64,000 nt of DNA from Palleniella muris (GCF_004792655.1 NZ_SRZC01000021.1:1-64000), one strand, 5' to 3'. Counted from the stretch's first letter, positions 17,712-27,640 are shown. Numbers and translations are program-made. Notes: a model not told the origin generated them from the sequence alone.

Positions 17712-17830
17712 ACGTTAAAATGCTCAGTGTCCTGCAAAAGGTAACACTTTGCATGATAAAGTGTTACCTTTTGTCGTGTAAAGTGATACCTTTTACAATG
17801 CCGGAGGTTAGCTTTCACTTTGTCACTTGT
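17712..17830. repeat. 22-bp-period array, copy A
   Basis: Four 19-nt units start at 17734, 17756, 17778 and 17800, exactly 22 bp apart, separated by 3 nt. Units such as gcaaaaggtaacactttgc and gtaaagtgataccttttac have complementary ends (GYAAA...TTTRC). A preceding block acgttaaaa (17712) and a following ttgtca are shared in phase with copies B and C. It lies in a 797-bp gap (17206-18002), about 150 bp before the -7 box of the GH28 operon. The rest of that gap shows no credible gene. Confidence 0.8.
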
Positions 17831-17945
17831 TACACACCGTTTTCCGAGTAGTCACAAGCCATGTTTTTGGCGGTGTCAAAACGCGGTGGAGTTGTTACGA
17901 AATGGTTACGAAATCCCCGTTACAATTATTTTAGGACAAGAAATA

Positions 17946-17977
17946 TTTGCCAGTGTCGAAAAAAGTTAGTAACTTTG
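17946..17977 (+). promoter_or_regulatory. promoter of the GH28-PL1 operon
   Basis: TTTG at 17946-17949 and TAACTTTG at 17970-17977 are 20 nt apart, a full match to the Bacteroidetes consensus. The start codon is 26 nt downstream. Confidence 0.8.
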
Positions 17978-18002
17978 CAGGCATAACATCAAACTACTGA
18001 CA

Positions 18003-19442
18003 ATGTATTTTTATTCTCTTGGGCTTTCACACGCAGGCTCCGGCTTGTCGTATGGCAGTTATGGCTTACGTACCATAATTGCAAGTATTCTCATGCTTTT
18101 TGCGTCGTTGGCCTCCGCACAGTGTCCTGCAGAGATAGAACCTATAAAGGCACCTTTCGACATGCCGCAGCTGCAGCGTCCGGTGTTTCCGGCGCGCAAG
18201 GTGGTCATCAAGAAAGGGCAGAATATACAGGCTGCCATTGACAAACTGGCTAAGAAGGGTGGCGGTACAGTCATCGTTCCTAAAGGAAAATGGCACACAG
18301 GCAGGATTATTCTCAAGAGCAACATCTGTCTTCAGGTGGACGAGGGCGCGGAATTGTGCTTCTCCGGTGATGTCAAGGACTATCTTCCGGTTGTCCCTTG
18401 CCGCAATGAAGGTGTGGACATCTATGGCCCGGGAGCCATGATTTATGCCGACGGAGCGGAGAATATTGCCGTTGTAGGCAAGGGAAAGCTCGTTGCCCCT
18501 TCACGTGATTGTGAACTTCTGAAACTCACCATGGCAGGAATACCTGAGGCTGTGCAGGCTATGCCGCTGAAGGAGCGTGTCTTCGATGGCACGATTCCTA
18601 CGGATCGTTATGGCTTTGAGACACGGACGCCTAAGACAATGCAGACGAGTGCCGGTGAGCGTCATCTCGGTACACTCTGTCTTCCGGTGTTCTTTGGTCC
18701 GATGAATTCCCGCAACGTGTTGCTTGAGGGAGTGACTTTGGAGGGCAGTATCTTCTGGAACATTGTGCCGGTTTATTGCGAGAACATCATCATCCGTGGC
18801 GTCACGGTCAGCAGTGCTGGCATTGCGCGCACTGATGGCATAGACATCGACTCTTCACGGAACGCCCTCATCGAGTACACCACCCTCGATTGCGGTGACG
18901 ACTGTTTCACGCTGAAGGCTGGAAGAGGCATGGACGGACTGCTTAAGGCGCGCCCGACGGAGAATGTTGTCATACGCCACTGTACTGCAAAGCGCGGAGC
19001 CGGCGGTCTTACCGTGGGCTCGGAGACGGCTGCCGGAATAAGGAATGTCTACATGTACGATGTGACAATCGAGAACCCTAAGTACGGAATTTATTTCAAG
19101 ACACGTCGCCCGCGTGGCGGAGGCGGTGAGAATCTGTGGTTCGAGAATGTCCGCATGGTGCATCCGAAGACGCGTGCCGTCTATTGGGACATGCTTGGTT
19201 CTGCCACTTATGTCGGCAAACTTGCGGAGCGTTTTAACAAGGACAACAATCCGAAGTTAACACCTTATTTCAGGAACATCCATTTTGATGGCTTTACCGT
19301 GGAGCATTGCACGGACTTTGTGAAAGCAATCGGTCTGCCGGAATCACCAGTCGAGAACGTCACTTTCAAGAATGTCTCCTCGCCGGAGTGCACGAGGGTG
19401 ACGCTTCAGGATGTCGGAAAGTTTGTGATAGAGGCGAAGTAA
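18003..19442 (+). CDS. secreted glycoside hydrolase family 28 (polygalacturonase type)
   Basis: 479 residues. A long signal region ends at SLASAQ (residue ~40). The right-handed beta-helix carries GH28 hallmarks: TDG with D278 (ARTDGIDIDSS), the DD pair D299-D300 (CGDDCFTLKAG) and GAGGLTVGSETAAGI in place of the usual G-H-G loop, then GIYFKTRRPRGG, equivalent to the R-I-K motif. It would hydrolyse galacturonan or rhamnogalacturonan linkages, and the altered loops fit an exo-acting or specialised member. It is the first gene of a four-gene operon. The intercistronic gap after it holds the 9-bp array. Confidence 0.88.
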   Translation: MYFYSLGLSHAGSGLSYGSYGLRTIIASILMLFASLASAQCPAEIEPIKAPFDMPQLQRPVFPARKVVIKKGQNIQAAIDKLAKKGGGTVIVPKGKWHTGRIILKSNICLQVDEGAELCFSGDVKDYLPVVPCRNEGVDIYGPGAMIYADGAENIAVVGKGKLVAPSRDCELLKLTMAGIPEAVQAMPLKERVFDGTIPTDRYGFETRTPKTMQTSAGERHLGTLCLPVFFGPMNSRNVLLEGVTLEGSIFWNIVPVYCENIIIRGVTVSSAGIARTDGIDIDSSRNALIEYTTLDCGDDCFTLKAGRGMDGLLKARPTENVVIRHCTAKRGAGGLTVGSETAAGIRNVYMYDVTIENPKYGIYFKTRRPRGGGGENLWFENVRMVHPKTRAVYWDMLGSATYVGKLAERFNKDNNPKLTPYFRNIHFDGFTVEHCTDFVKAIGLPESPVENVTFKNVSSPECTRVTLQDVGKFVIEAK

Positions 19443-19453
19443 AGAAAGATTCC

Positions 19454-19543
19454 GACAATACTGTCAATAATGACAACATTGACAATTCTGACAAAAGTGT
19501 CAAAACTGTCATAACTGACAATATTGACATTACTGTCATCATT
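19454..19543. repeat. 9-bp-period TGWCA array (10 units)
   Basis: Ten units begin at 19454, 19463, 19472, 19481, 19490, 19499, 19508, 19517, 19526 and 19535. Each is TGACA or TGTCA (the first is CGACA) followed by four variable bases. TGACA and TGTCA are reverse complements, so the array reads alike on both strands and its RNA could form alternative hairpins. It fills the gap between GH28 and PL1 in one operon and is outside any real reading frame. Confidence 0.85.
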
Positions 19544-19595
19544 ATAGTATTGACCGAGTGAAAAACAACAACTCTAACTAAATAAACAAATCATT

Positions 19596-21326
19596 ATGAG
19601 CTTATTAAAGAAAGCATTAATCTTTTTACCTTTCACACTGGCTGCCGCTCCTGCTGCAGCGCAGTATCCTCAGCTCAACAAGGAGGCTTCTGCAAAGATT
19701 GACTCCATGCAGAAGGCTTGGGCGAAACATGAAGCAGAAGTATGGGCAAAATGTGAGCCTATCGTGAAGAAAGAGCATGCAGAGGGTCGTCCTTATGTGC
19801 CATGGGCGGGACGTCCAACCGACCTTCCACAGGCAAAGATTCCGGCATTCCCGGGTGCGGAAGGCGGCGGTATGTACAGCTTCGGTGGTCGTGGTGGCAA
19901 GGTTTATGTCGTTACCTCCCTTGCCGATTCCGGTCCGGGCACACTGCGTGAGGCCTGCGAGGCAGGCGGTGCACGTATCGTTGTATTCAACGTGTCAGGC
20001 ATTATCCGCCTGGAGAGCCCGCTGATTGTACAGGCTCCTTATATCACCATTGCAGGTCAGACAGCTCCGGGCGATGGTGTATGTGTGGCAGGTCAGACCT
20101 TCGGTATAGACACTCATGATGTTGTCATCCGTCACATGCGCTTCCGTCGCGGCGAGACCTACGCTCATCACCGTGAGGACTCTTTCGGTGGCAACCCTGT
20201 AGGTAACATCATGCTTGACCATATCTCCGCAGAGTGGGGACTTGATGAGAACATCTCTTTCTACCGTCACATGTGGAATCCGGGTGCGGACTATAAGCAC
20301 GAGAAGCGCGGAACTGTCAATGTGACCATCCAGAACTCTATCTCCGCCAAAGCTCTTGACACCTACAACCACGCTTTCGGCTCTACTCTCGGTGGCGAGA
20401 ACTGTTGCTTCATGCGCAACCTCTGGGCTGACAACAGTGGCAGAAACCCTTCCGTAGGATGGAACGGCATATTCAACTTTGTCAACAACGTAGTCTACAA
20501 CTGGGTTCACCGTGCTGCTGACGGAGGTGACTACCAGGCGATGTACAACTTTATCAACAACTACTACAAGCCGGGACCTCTCACTCCGAAAGACAGCCCT
20601 GTAGGCCATCGCTTCCTGAAGCCTGAGTCCGGACGCTCAAAACTGGACTATAAGCAGTATGGTCGTGTCTATGCTACCGGCAACATCATGGAAGGCAACG
20701 AGCGCGTCACAAAGGACAACTGGGACGGTGGTATACAGGTTGAGTCACAGCCTGACACCAAGGGCTACACAGAGCAGATGAAGGCCAACGAGCCTTTCGC
20801 TATGCCTCACGTACAGATTATGGGTGCACAGAAGGCTTATGACTTCGTCCTTGACAATGCAGGTGCAATGATTCCTACACGTGACATCGTCGACCAGCGC
20901 ATCATCGAGGAGGTTCGTACAGGCAAGGCTTACTATGTGAAGAAGCTCCCGAAGGACAATCCTTACGGAGACACAAGCGGTCTGCATGAGAAATCAAAGG
21001 CTCCTGACGGCTCATTCAAGTACCGTCGTCTGCCGAAAGACTCATATAAGGACGGTATAATCACCGACCCACGCCAGATGGGCGGCTATCCTGAGTACCA
21101 CGGCACTCCACGTGTTGACTCTGACGGTGACGGTATGCCTGATGCATGGGAGATTAAGTACGGTCTGAACCCTAACGATCCTACCGACGCACAGAAGGAC
21201 TGCAACGGCGACGGCTATACAAACATTGAGAAGTACATCAACGGTATCGACCCTCGCGTTAAGGTTGACTGGCGTGACCTTTCCAACAACTATGACACTC
21301 TTGCTGCCAAGGGTTCGTTGGATTAA
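19596..21326 (+). CDS. secreted pectate lyase, polysaccharide lyase family 1 type (second copy)
   Basis: 576 residues with signal peptide to PAAAQ. The beta-helix catalytic domain has IPAFPGAEGGGMYSFGGRGG, GQTAPGDGV, VIRHMRFRRGE and DHISAEWGLDENIS, parallel to the enzyme at 5882. The C-terminus has the calcium-binding segment DSDGDGMPDAWEIKYGLNP followed by DCNGDGYTNIEKYIN, a more complete thrombospondin-3/EF-like pair than in the first copy. It cleaves de-esterified homogalacturonan by beta-elimination (family knowledge). There is no separate promoter, so it should be co-transcribed with GH28. Confidence 0.9.
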   Translation: MSLLKKALIFLPFTLAAAPAAAQYPQLNKEASAKIDSMQKAWAKHEAEVWAKCEPIVKKEHAEGRPYVPWAGRPTDLPQAKIPAFPGAEGGGMYSFGGRGGKVYVVTSLADSGPGTLREACEAGGARIVVFNVSGIIRLESPLIVQAPYITIAGQTAPGDGVCVAGQTFGIDTHDVVIRHMRFRRGETYAHHREDSFGGNPVGNIMLDHISAEWGLDENISFYRHMWNPGADYKHEKRGTVNVTIQNSISAKALDTYNHAFGSTLGGENCCFMRNLWADNSGRNPSVGWNGIFNFVNNVVYNWVHRAADGGDYQAMYNFINNYYKPGPLTPKDSPVGHRFLKPESGRSKLDYKQYGRVYATGNIMEGNERVTKDNWDGGIQVESQPDTKGYTEQMKANEPFAMPHVQIMGAQKAYDFVLDNAGAMIPTRDIVDQRIIEEVRTGKAYYVKKLPKDNPYGDTSGLHEKSKAPDGSFKYRRLPKDSYKDGIITDPRQMGGYPEYHGTPRVDSDGDGMPDAWEIKYGLNPNDPTDAQKDCNGDGYTNIEKYINGIDPRVKVDWRDLSNNYDTLAAKGSLD

Positions 21327-21380
21327 TCCGAGCCGCACGTTATCAGTTTGGACATTTACAGAACCAACCATTAACTTTTT

Positions 21381-21986
21381 ATGAAGAGAATATCATTTAT
21401 TATAATGTCACTTTGTGTCGTTGCTTCGGCAATGGCACAAAGTGTCGTTTTGAACAGTGAGGGACGTGACGCCGAGTATGTCAAGACAATCATTGCACGT
21501 TCAGAGAAGAACATACAGTCATTGAACCTTACAGGTGAGAAATTCGAGGCTGTACGCAACATTGTCGCTAACCGCTATTTCGAGCTTAACGACATCTACA
21601 AGATCGAGAACAAGGCGGAGCGCGACTCAAAGCTCTACCGCACCCATTTCGCAATGCCGGCACAGCTTGGCATATACCTCACACCTGAGCAGGTCATTGC
21701 CATCAAGGACAACATCACTTATAATAAGGTGAAGGTCACTTACGAGGCTTATCTTGACGAGATTCCTTCGCTAAAGGAAGAGGAGAAGGCACAGATTTAC
21801 GCTTGGATGGTAGAGGCGCGCGAGCTTGCCCTTGACGCCGGTGACAGCAAAGGAAAGCATGAGGCCTTCAACAAGTACAAGGGACGTGTCAACAATTATC
21901 TCTCCAAGCGCGGTTATGACCTTAACAAGGAGCGCGAGGCGTGGTTCAAGCGTCTTGAAGAGAGAAAGAAGAACCAGAAGAAATGA
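21381..21986 (+). CDS. DUF3826-family secreted protein
   Basis: 201 residues with signal peptide MKRISFIIMSLCVVASAMAQ. The rest is alpha-helical and charged (EGRDAEYVKTIIARSEKNI, EEEKAQIYAWMVEARELALD, EAWFKRLEERKKNQKK). It matches the small DUF3826 proteins repeatedly encoded beside PL1/GH28 genes in Bacteroidetes. Function is unknown. Its stop overlaps the start of the next gene (ATGA at 21983-21986), so the two are translationally coupled and possibly work as a pair. Confidence 0.75.
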   Translation: MKRISFIIMSLCVVASAMAQSVVLNSEGRDAEYVKTIIARSEKNIQSLNLTGEKFEAVRNIVANRYFELNDIYKIENKAERDSKLYRTHFAMPAQLGIYLTPEQVIAIKDNITYNKVKVTYEAYLDEIPSLKEEEKAQIYAWMVEARELALDAGDSKGKHEAFNKYKGRVNNYLSKRGYDLNKEREAWFKRLEERKKNQKK

Positions 21987-24900
21987 AACATATTGTTATG
22001 ACTATCTGCGCCTTGCTCACTTGCCTTTCCGGCAGTGCGCAGGCGCATAAGCATTTGGAGGGGCTGCCGGATTACAGCTATTGCGGTTACAGAATGTCGG
22101 CAGAGCCGTTGCCTGATGTGGCAGTGAAGGTGTTTGTAAGCCATAAAGGTGGTGACCAGTCGGCACGCTTGCAGAAGGCGATTGACTATGTTTCCTTGCT
22201 GAAACCTGACAAGGTGACAGGCTTGCGCGGTGCCGTTTTGCTTGATAAGGGTGTCTACGAACTGTCCGCTCCGTTGCGCATTTCCGCGTCAGGTGTTGTC
22301 CTTCGTGGTGTTTCCAAGACAGAGACAGTGCTGCAGAAGACAGGTGTCGACCGCGGTGCGGTGGTGTACATAGAGGGAAAGGATGATTTCCGTGCCCTTG
22401 ATACTCTTGACATTACCGACGATTATGTTGCTGCCGGAACGAAGACGATTCATCTTTCTGCAGCCTCAAAGGCAGGAAACGCTCAAAAGATGCTTATCGT
22501 GCGCCCTTCCACAAAGGAATGGATAGAGTCCATAGGGTGCAATGTCTTTGGCGGAAATCTCCCTTATTGGGGCTGGAAAGCCGGAGAAATGGATGTCCGT
22601 TGGGCACGTTCCTGCACAGTTGCCAATGGTAATGAGGTCACTCTTGATGCACCGTTGACAGTGGCGTTGGATAGCAAATGGGGCAAGAGTTTTGCCGTTC
22701 TCTACGAATGGAAAGGGCGAATCACAAACTGCGGTGTGGAGAATCTGACCATTGCAAGTGATGCTGTCCGCAAGGAATCTGCAGGATCTTCACGCTTCAC
22801 TGTCGTTTCACAGCCTATGGATGAAGACCATGTATGGGACGGAATATACATTGAGAATGCGGAAGACTGCTGGGTGCGCATGTGCAATTTCCAAGGTCTT
22901 GCAGGTTCGGCTGTCATCGTTCATCGCGGAGCACAGCAGGTTACAGTCGAGGACTGTATATCAAGAAATCCTGTTTCCGAAATCGGTGGTCTGCGTCGCC
23001 GTACATTCCTGACAATGGGAGGCAAATGCCTTTTCATGCGTTGCTATTCGGAAGAAGGCATCAATGATTTCTCAGCAGGCTATTGCGCACCGGGACCGAA
23101 TGCCTTTGTACAGTGTGATGCTGTCGGAAGCCATGGCTTCAGCGGCGGTTCTTCGTCATGGGCGACAGGCTTGCTGTTTGACAATGTGAACATCGAAGGT
23201 GGCGGTATCTCGTTCAAAAACCTCGGACTGGACAAGTGGGGTGCAGGTTGGAACACAGCCAACAGTACTCTTTACCAGTGTTCCGCGTCATACATCGACT
23301 GCTATTCTCCTGCCGAGGATACCAAATCCTATGCCGTTGGCTGCTGGGCTTACTGTCAGGGTGACGGCGTATGGCGGGCAACCAACGACTTTGTCAACCC
23401 TTATTCGCTCTATAAGGCACAGGTTTCCGAGCGTCTCGGCAAAGAGGTTGGCGAGCGTTTCAGGATACTTGAGCGCGGACATGACGGCGCAACATCGCCG
23501 AGCATAGAGCTTGCTGCAAAGATGGCAAAGGAAGCTCTTAACCCACGCGTGACACTTGACCAATGGATTGATTCCGCTTTATTGACAGTCTCCATAGATC
23601 CTAAAGGCGTGAAGTCTGTGGATGCCGTGAAGGTTGCCGAGGCTTCTGAGGTGACAAGCATATATTCCCCTGTCATCACAGCCAACGGAACATTCGCACT
23701 TGCAGCCTCTTCCGGCAAGGATGTCCGTCCGATGTTCATGGGAGGACGCTTCCACCGCACTCCATGGTGGAACGGCAGGACACGCTATCCTTACATGGCT
23801 AAGGCAGATTATGCCGTGACACGCTTCGTTCCGGGTATGGAACACCGTGGCGGAACTGACCGTATAGATTCTATTATTGTGAACATCAAGAAGCAGGGCG
23901 TTGCCGTTTGGAACCAGAATTACGGCTTGTGGTATGACCGCCGCCGTGATGACCATGAGCGCATCAAGCGTCAGAACGGTGACGTTTGGGCACCTTTCTT
24001 CGAGCAGTCCATAGCACGTTCCGGCAAAGGTACTGCCTGGGACGGTCTGTCAAAGTACGACCTTACGAAACTGAACAAGTGGTATGTCTCACGTATCGGT
24101 CAGCTTGCTGAAGCCGCTCCAGAGATGATTATCATCAATCAGCACTTCTTCCAGCACAACATCATCGAGGCGGGCGCACACTGGGTTGACAGTCCGTGGC
24201 GTTCTGCGAACAACATACAGAGCGAAGGCGTCATGACCGGCAAAGGCTCACGTGGCACAAACTTCCTTGAACCGGTGCCTTTCACGGGCGACAAGCGCAT
24301 CTTCACTGCCGATTTGTTCTACGATGTCACTGACAAGGAGCGTGCACGGCTCTACAAGCAGTACATCTGGCAGGTGCTTGACAAGTTTGCCGATAATCCG
24401 AATGTCTACCATTCCATTTCCGAAGAGTTCACCGGTCCGCAGCATTTCACTGAGTTCTGGCTTGACTGTGTGGGCGAGTGGCAGACAAAGACTGGCAAGG
24501 ATGCACGCGTAATCCTCAATGCCAACAAGAATGTCACTGACGCTGTTATGGCGAAAGCAAAGTATGCTGCCATCGTGGATGTGGTAGAAATAGAGCAGTG
24601 GTTCTACGATTCATCCCTCAAAGAGCCGAAATCAGCGGACGCTGCAAATGCGGAGAATCCGAAACTGTATGCTCCTAAGGGCGGTGTGAACCTTGCTCCG
24701 CGCCAGCATCTGCGCCTGATCAGAACCGGACAGCCGACATTCAATGATGTCTACCGCACTGTCAGCGAGATGCGTCAGGCACATCCTTCCAAGCCGGTGC
24801 TGTACTATGCGAAGGCTTACGACCGCAATCCGTGGGCAATAGTCTTTGCCGGAGGTTCATGCCCAGTGCTGACAGTCAAGGACAATGGTCTCGCAAAGGC

Positions 24901-25132
24901 GTTGCCGGAGATGAAACCGGTTTACTCATCTTTCCCTTATGACGGCATTTTCCGTATGGAGGGCAAGTCCGGAAAGTTGGTTCTTAACAACACAGATGCA
25001 GCTGTTTCACTCGCTTCGCTTATGGGTGGAAAGGTGAAAGGCTCCGTCTTCGTTGTCAATCAGAAAGAAGGAACAGTGTCACCGCTGAAATCTTCCGAGG
25101 TTCCGGCTAACACATTGGTATGGATAAAGTAG
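21983..25132 (+). CDS. large secreted beta-helix plus DUF6298-like TIM-barrel-type protein, candidate glycosidase
   Basis: 1049 residues. Signal peptide to SAQA (~residue 21). Residues ~50-480 look like a pectate-lyase-type right-handed beta-helix (LDKGVYELSAPLRISASGVV, WDGIYIENAEDCWVRMCNFQ). Residues ~560-960 resemble a TIM barrel of the type annotated DUF6298. E814/E815 in YHSISEEFTGP and E869/E871 in DVVEIEQWFY lie on neighbouring predicted strands, as acid/base and nucleophile would in clan GH-A (inference). The role is probably depolymerisation of a decorated pectin. It is the last gene of the operon, followed by a strong terminator, and has no recognised CAZy family. Confidence 0.6.
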   Translation: MKHIVMTICALLTCLSGSAQAHKHLEGLPDYSYCGYRMSAEPLPDVAVKVFVSHKGGDQSARLQKAIDYVSLLKPDKVTGLRGAVLLDKGVYELSAPLRISASGVVLRGVSKTETVLQKTGVDRGAVVYIEGKDDFRALDTLDITDDYVAAGTKTIHLSAASKAGNAQKMLIVRPSTKEWIESIGCNVFGGNLPYWGWKAGEMDVRWARSCTVANGNEVTLDAPLTVALDSKWGKSFAVLYEWKGRITNCGVENLTIASDAVRKESAGSSRFTVVSQPMDEDHVWDGIYIENAEDCWVRMCNFQGLAGSAVIVHRGAQQVTVEDCISRNPVSEIGGLRRRTFLTMGGKCLFMRCYSEEGINDFSAGYCAPGPNAFVQCDAVGSHGFSGGSSSWATGLLFDNVNIEGGGISFKNLGLDKWGAGWNTANSTLYQCSASYIDCYSPAEDTKSYAVGCWAYCQGDGVWRATNDFVNPYSLYKAQVSERLGKEVGERFRILERGHDGATSPSIELAAKMAKEALNPRVTLDQWIDSALLTVSIDPKGVKSVDAVKVAEASEVTSIYSPVITANGTFALAASSGKDVRPMFMGGRFHRTPWWNGRTRYPYMAKADYAVTRFVPGMEHRGGTDRIDSIIVNIKKQGVAVWNQNYGLWYDRRRDDHERIKRQNGDVWAPFFEQSIARSGKGTAWDGLSKYDLTKLNKWYVSRIGQLAEAAPEMIIINQHFFQHNIIEAGAHWVDSPWRSANNIQSEGVMTGKGSRGTNFLEPVPFTGDKRIFTADLFYDVTDKERARLYKQYIWQVLDKFADNPNVYHSISEEFTGPQHFTEFWLDCVGEWQTKTGKDARVILNANKNVTDAVMAKAKYAAIVDVVEIEQWFYDSSLKEPKSADAANAENPKLYAPKGGVNLAPRQHLRLIRTGQPTFNDVYRTVSEMRQAHPSKPVLYYAKAYDRNPWAIVFAGGSCPVLTVKDNGLAKALPEMKPVYSSFPYDGIFRMEGKSGKLVLNNTDAAVSLASLMGGKVKGSVFVVNQKEGTVSPLKSSEVPANTLVWIK

Positions 25133-25181
25133 CATAAAGCGTAATGATTATCATCTAATCTTCTCCGAATGTGTATATTTT

Positions 25182-25224
25182 AATTGCGTGCTTTGGCAAA
25201 GACTGCCATTGCACGCAATTTTTT
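25182..25224 (+). terminator. terminator of the GH28-PL1 operon
   Basis: aattgcgtgc (25182-25191) and gcacgcaatt (25211-25220) form a perfect 10-bp stem followed by TTTT, 50 nt after the stop at 25132. Confidence 0.85.
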
Positions 25225-25255
25225 GTTGATTAATGTTAACTTTGGTTAGCACAAA

Positions 25256-25287
25256 TTTGCATAATTGAAAATAAAATATTAATTTTG
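25256..25287 (+). promoter_or_regulatory. promoter of the outer-membrane barrel gene
   Basis: TTTG (25256-25259), 20 nt, TAATTTTG (25280-25287). The start codon is at 25343. Confidence 0.75.
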
Positions 25288-25342
25288 CATACAGTTTTAA
25301 CGAGGGAATAAACTTTTTGATTAAATAATAATAAAGAAAGAG

Positions 25343-26176
25343 ATGAAAAAGTCAATTTTAGCAGTATTACTTGCCTTTGTTGCTTTCTCAGCAAAGGCAG
25401 AGAATGGATGTTGTGATAAGAATCTGTTCAATCACCTTGGTGTAGGTGTTGAAGTTGGTACTACCGGTATCGGTTTCAACCTTGCTACTCCGATAGGTAA
25501 TTATGTGCAGATGCGTGCCGGAATGAGCTTCCTTCCGAACATTAAGGTGAAGGACATTGATGTGGACCTTAATGGTGCGCAAGAGTCTTGGGATGAGTTC
25601 CAAGCTCAGCTACCTGTAGGTCATGAGTATAAAGGAGTAGGGTTGCCAGAAGAGCTTCTCATTGACGGCAAGATTTCAATGACTAATTTCAAGCTCCTCT
25701 TTGACCTCTATCCAAGCAAGCATTCCTCTTTCCACTTTACAGCAGGTTTCTATGCCGGCAAGAGACAGATTATTGAAGCTTACACCACAAACTGTCAGAA
25801 AAATCTGGAGGCAATCACTTACTATAACAACAACTTTGCTCCACAGAACAACCTTCAGAAGATAGGAGTCGAGCTGGGTGACTACCTTCTTGAGCCAAAT
25901 GGCAGTGAGGCACGTGCCTATCTGAAGACAAGTGGTTTCAAGCCATACCTCGGTATAGGTTCAGGCAGAGCAGTTCCACGCAAGAGAGTCTCTTTCGCTT
26001 GGGATCTTGGCGTACAGTTCTGGGGCACTCCAAAGATTTTTATAGACCAGCCTGAAGGACAAGTCCAGCTTCAGGATGAAGGAGTCGGTGGTGACGGTGG
26101 TAAGATTATCAAGACAATCTCAAAGATTACAGTCTATCCTTGTCTCAGCTTCCGTATCAACGGCAGAATCTTCTAA
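25343..26176 (+). CDS. outer-membrane beta-barrel protein of unknown function
   Basis: 277 residues with signal peptide to SAKA. Alternating hydrophobic strands (HLGVGVEVGTTGIGFNLATP, FKPYLGIGSGRA, VSFAWDLGVQFWG) and a terminal aromatic (NGRIF) fit an 8- to 12-strand outer-membrane barrel, similar to uncharacterised Prevotella proteins. No ligand can be deduced. It has its own consensus promoter and is convergent with the Abi gene. It is not clearly part of the pectin system. Confidence 0.65.
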   Translation: MKKSILAVLLAFVAFSAKAENGCCDKNLFNHLGVGVEVGTTGIGFNLATPIGNYVQMRAGMSFLPNIKVKDIDVDLNGAQESWDEFQAQLPVGHEYKGVGLPEELLIDGKISMTNFKLLFDLYPSKHSSFHFTAGFYAGKRQIIEAYTTNCQKNLEAITYYNNNFAPQNNLQKIGVELGDYLLEPNGSEARAYLKTSGFKPYLGIGSGRAVPRKRVSFAWDLGVQFWGTPKIFIDQPEGQVQLQDEGVGGDGGKIIKTISKITVYPCLSFRINGRIF

Positions 26177-26256
26177 CGAAATCAGGCTTTTACAAGTCAA
26201 AGTTTTCTGAGGCTTAACATTAAGCTCTAAAGCAGCCAAAGCGCGAATTCAACAAG

Positions 26257-26290
26257 CAAGTGCTTGGATAGACTTATATCCGAACACTTG
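26257..26290. terminator. hairpin between convergent barrel and Abi genes
   Basis: caagtgcttggata (26257-26270) pairs with tatccgaacacttg (26277-26290), with two non-Watson-Crick positions. There is no strong T-run, so terminator activity is uncertain. Confidence 0.4.
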
Positions 26291-26293
26291 TTG

Positions 26294-27322
<1,029 letters not shown>

Positions 27323-27389
27323 TAACGTAAAAAGTTCTAATTTCCAAGGTTTTCTCCTTGTAAGCTATGCGAGATTTAGAAAAATATCG

Positions 27390-27578
27390 TATCTTTGTCC
27401 CCGAATTAAGGCGTTCTTTGCATATTGCAAAATACAGAAACGAGCAGAAGTCCGCTCGTTTCCATATTGTTACCTATATTATAAAGGCAAACGCCTAACT
27501 TCTTGATATTCAACCAAAGTCCAATTTAGTGTGAGTTATCCTTATTAACACATCATCCAAGTCTGATTGTTCTTGGAT
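27390..27578 (+). ncRNA. candidate small RNA locus: promoter followed by hairpins, no ORF
   Basis: A plus-strand -7 box TATCTTTG is at 27390-27397. The predicted transcript has no credible coding frame. It contains the stem aaacgagc/gctcgttt (about 27438-27461) enclosed by ggcgtt/aacgcc (27409 and 27490 regions), then atccaag/cttggat (27555-27578), and ends at the hairpin 27587-27631. Family unknown and existence inferred only from promoter plus structure. Confidence 0.35.
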
Positions 27579-27586
27579 AAACAAAA

Positions 27587-27640
27587 AGCGAAAAGACTTT
27601 CTTACAATGAGTAGAAACAAGTCTTTTCGCTATTTTTTAT
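27587..27640. terminator. bidirectional terminator at the end of the thioesterase operon
   Basis: agcgaaaagact (27587-27598) and agtcttttcgct (27620-27631) form a perfect 12-bp stem, flanked by A-rich sequence on the left and a T-run on the right. It serves the minus-strand operon ending at 27637 and any plus transcript from 27390. Confidence 0.75.

Noticed and set aside
17734-17818. CRISPR array
   Set aside because: Units are diverged, quasi-palindromic and separated by only 3 nt. There are no unique spacers of about 30 nt and no cas genes.
19454-19543. coding repeat (three-residue periodic protein)
   Set aside because: The open frame through it starts inside GH28 in the wrong frame and ends at 19561. 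The conserved letters make sense as DNA or RNA motifs, not as protein.
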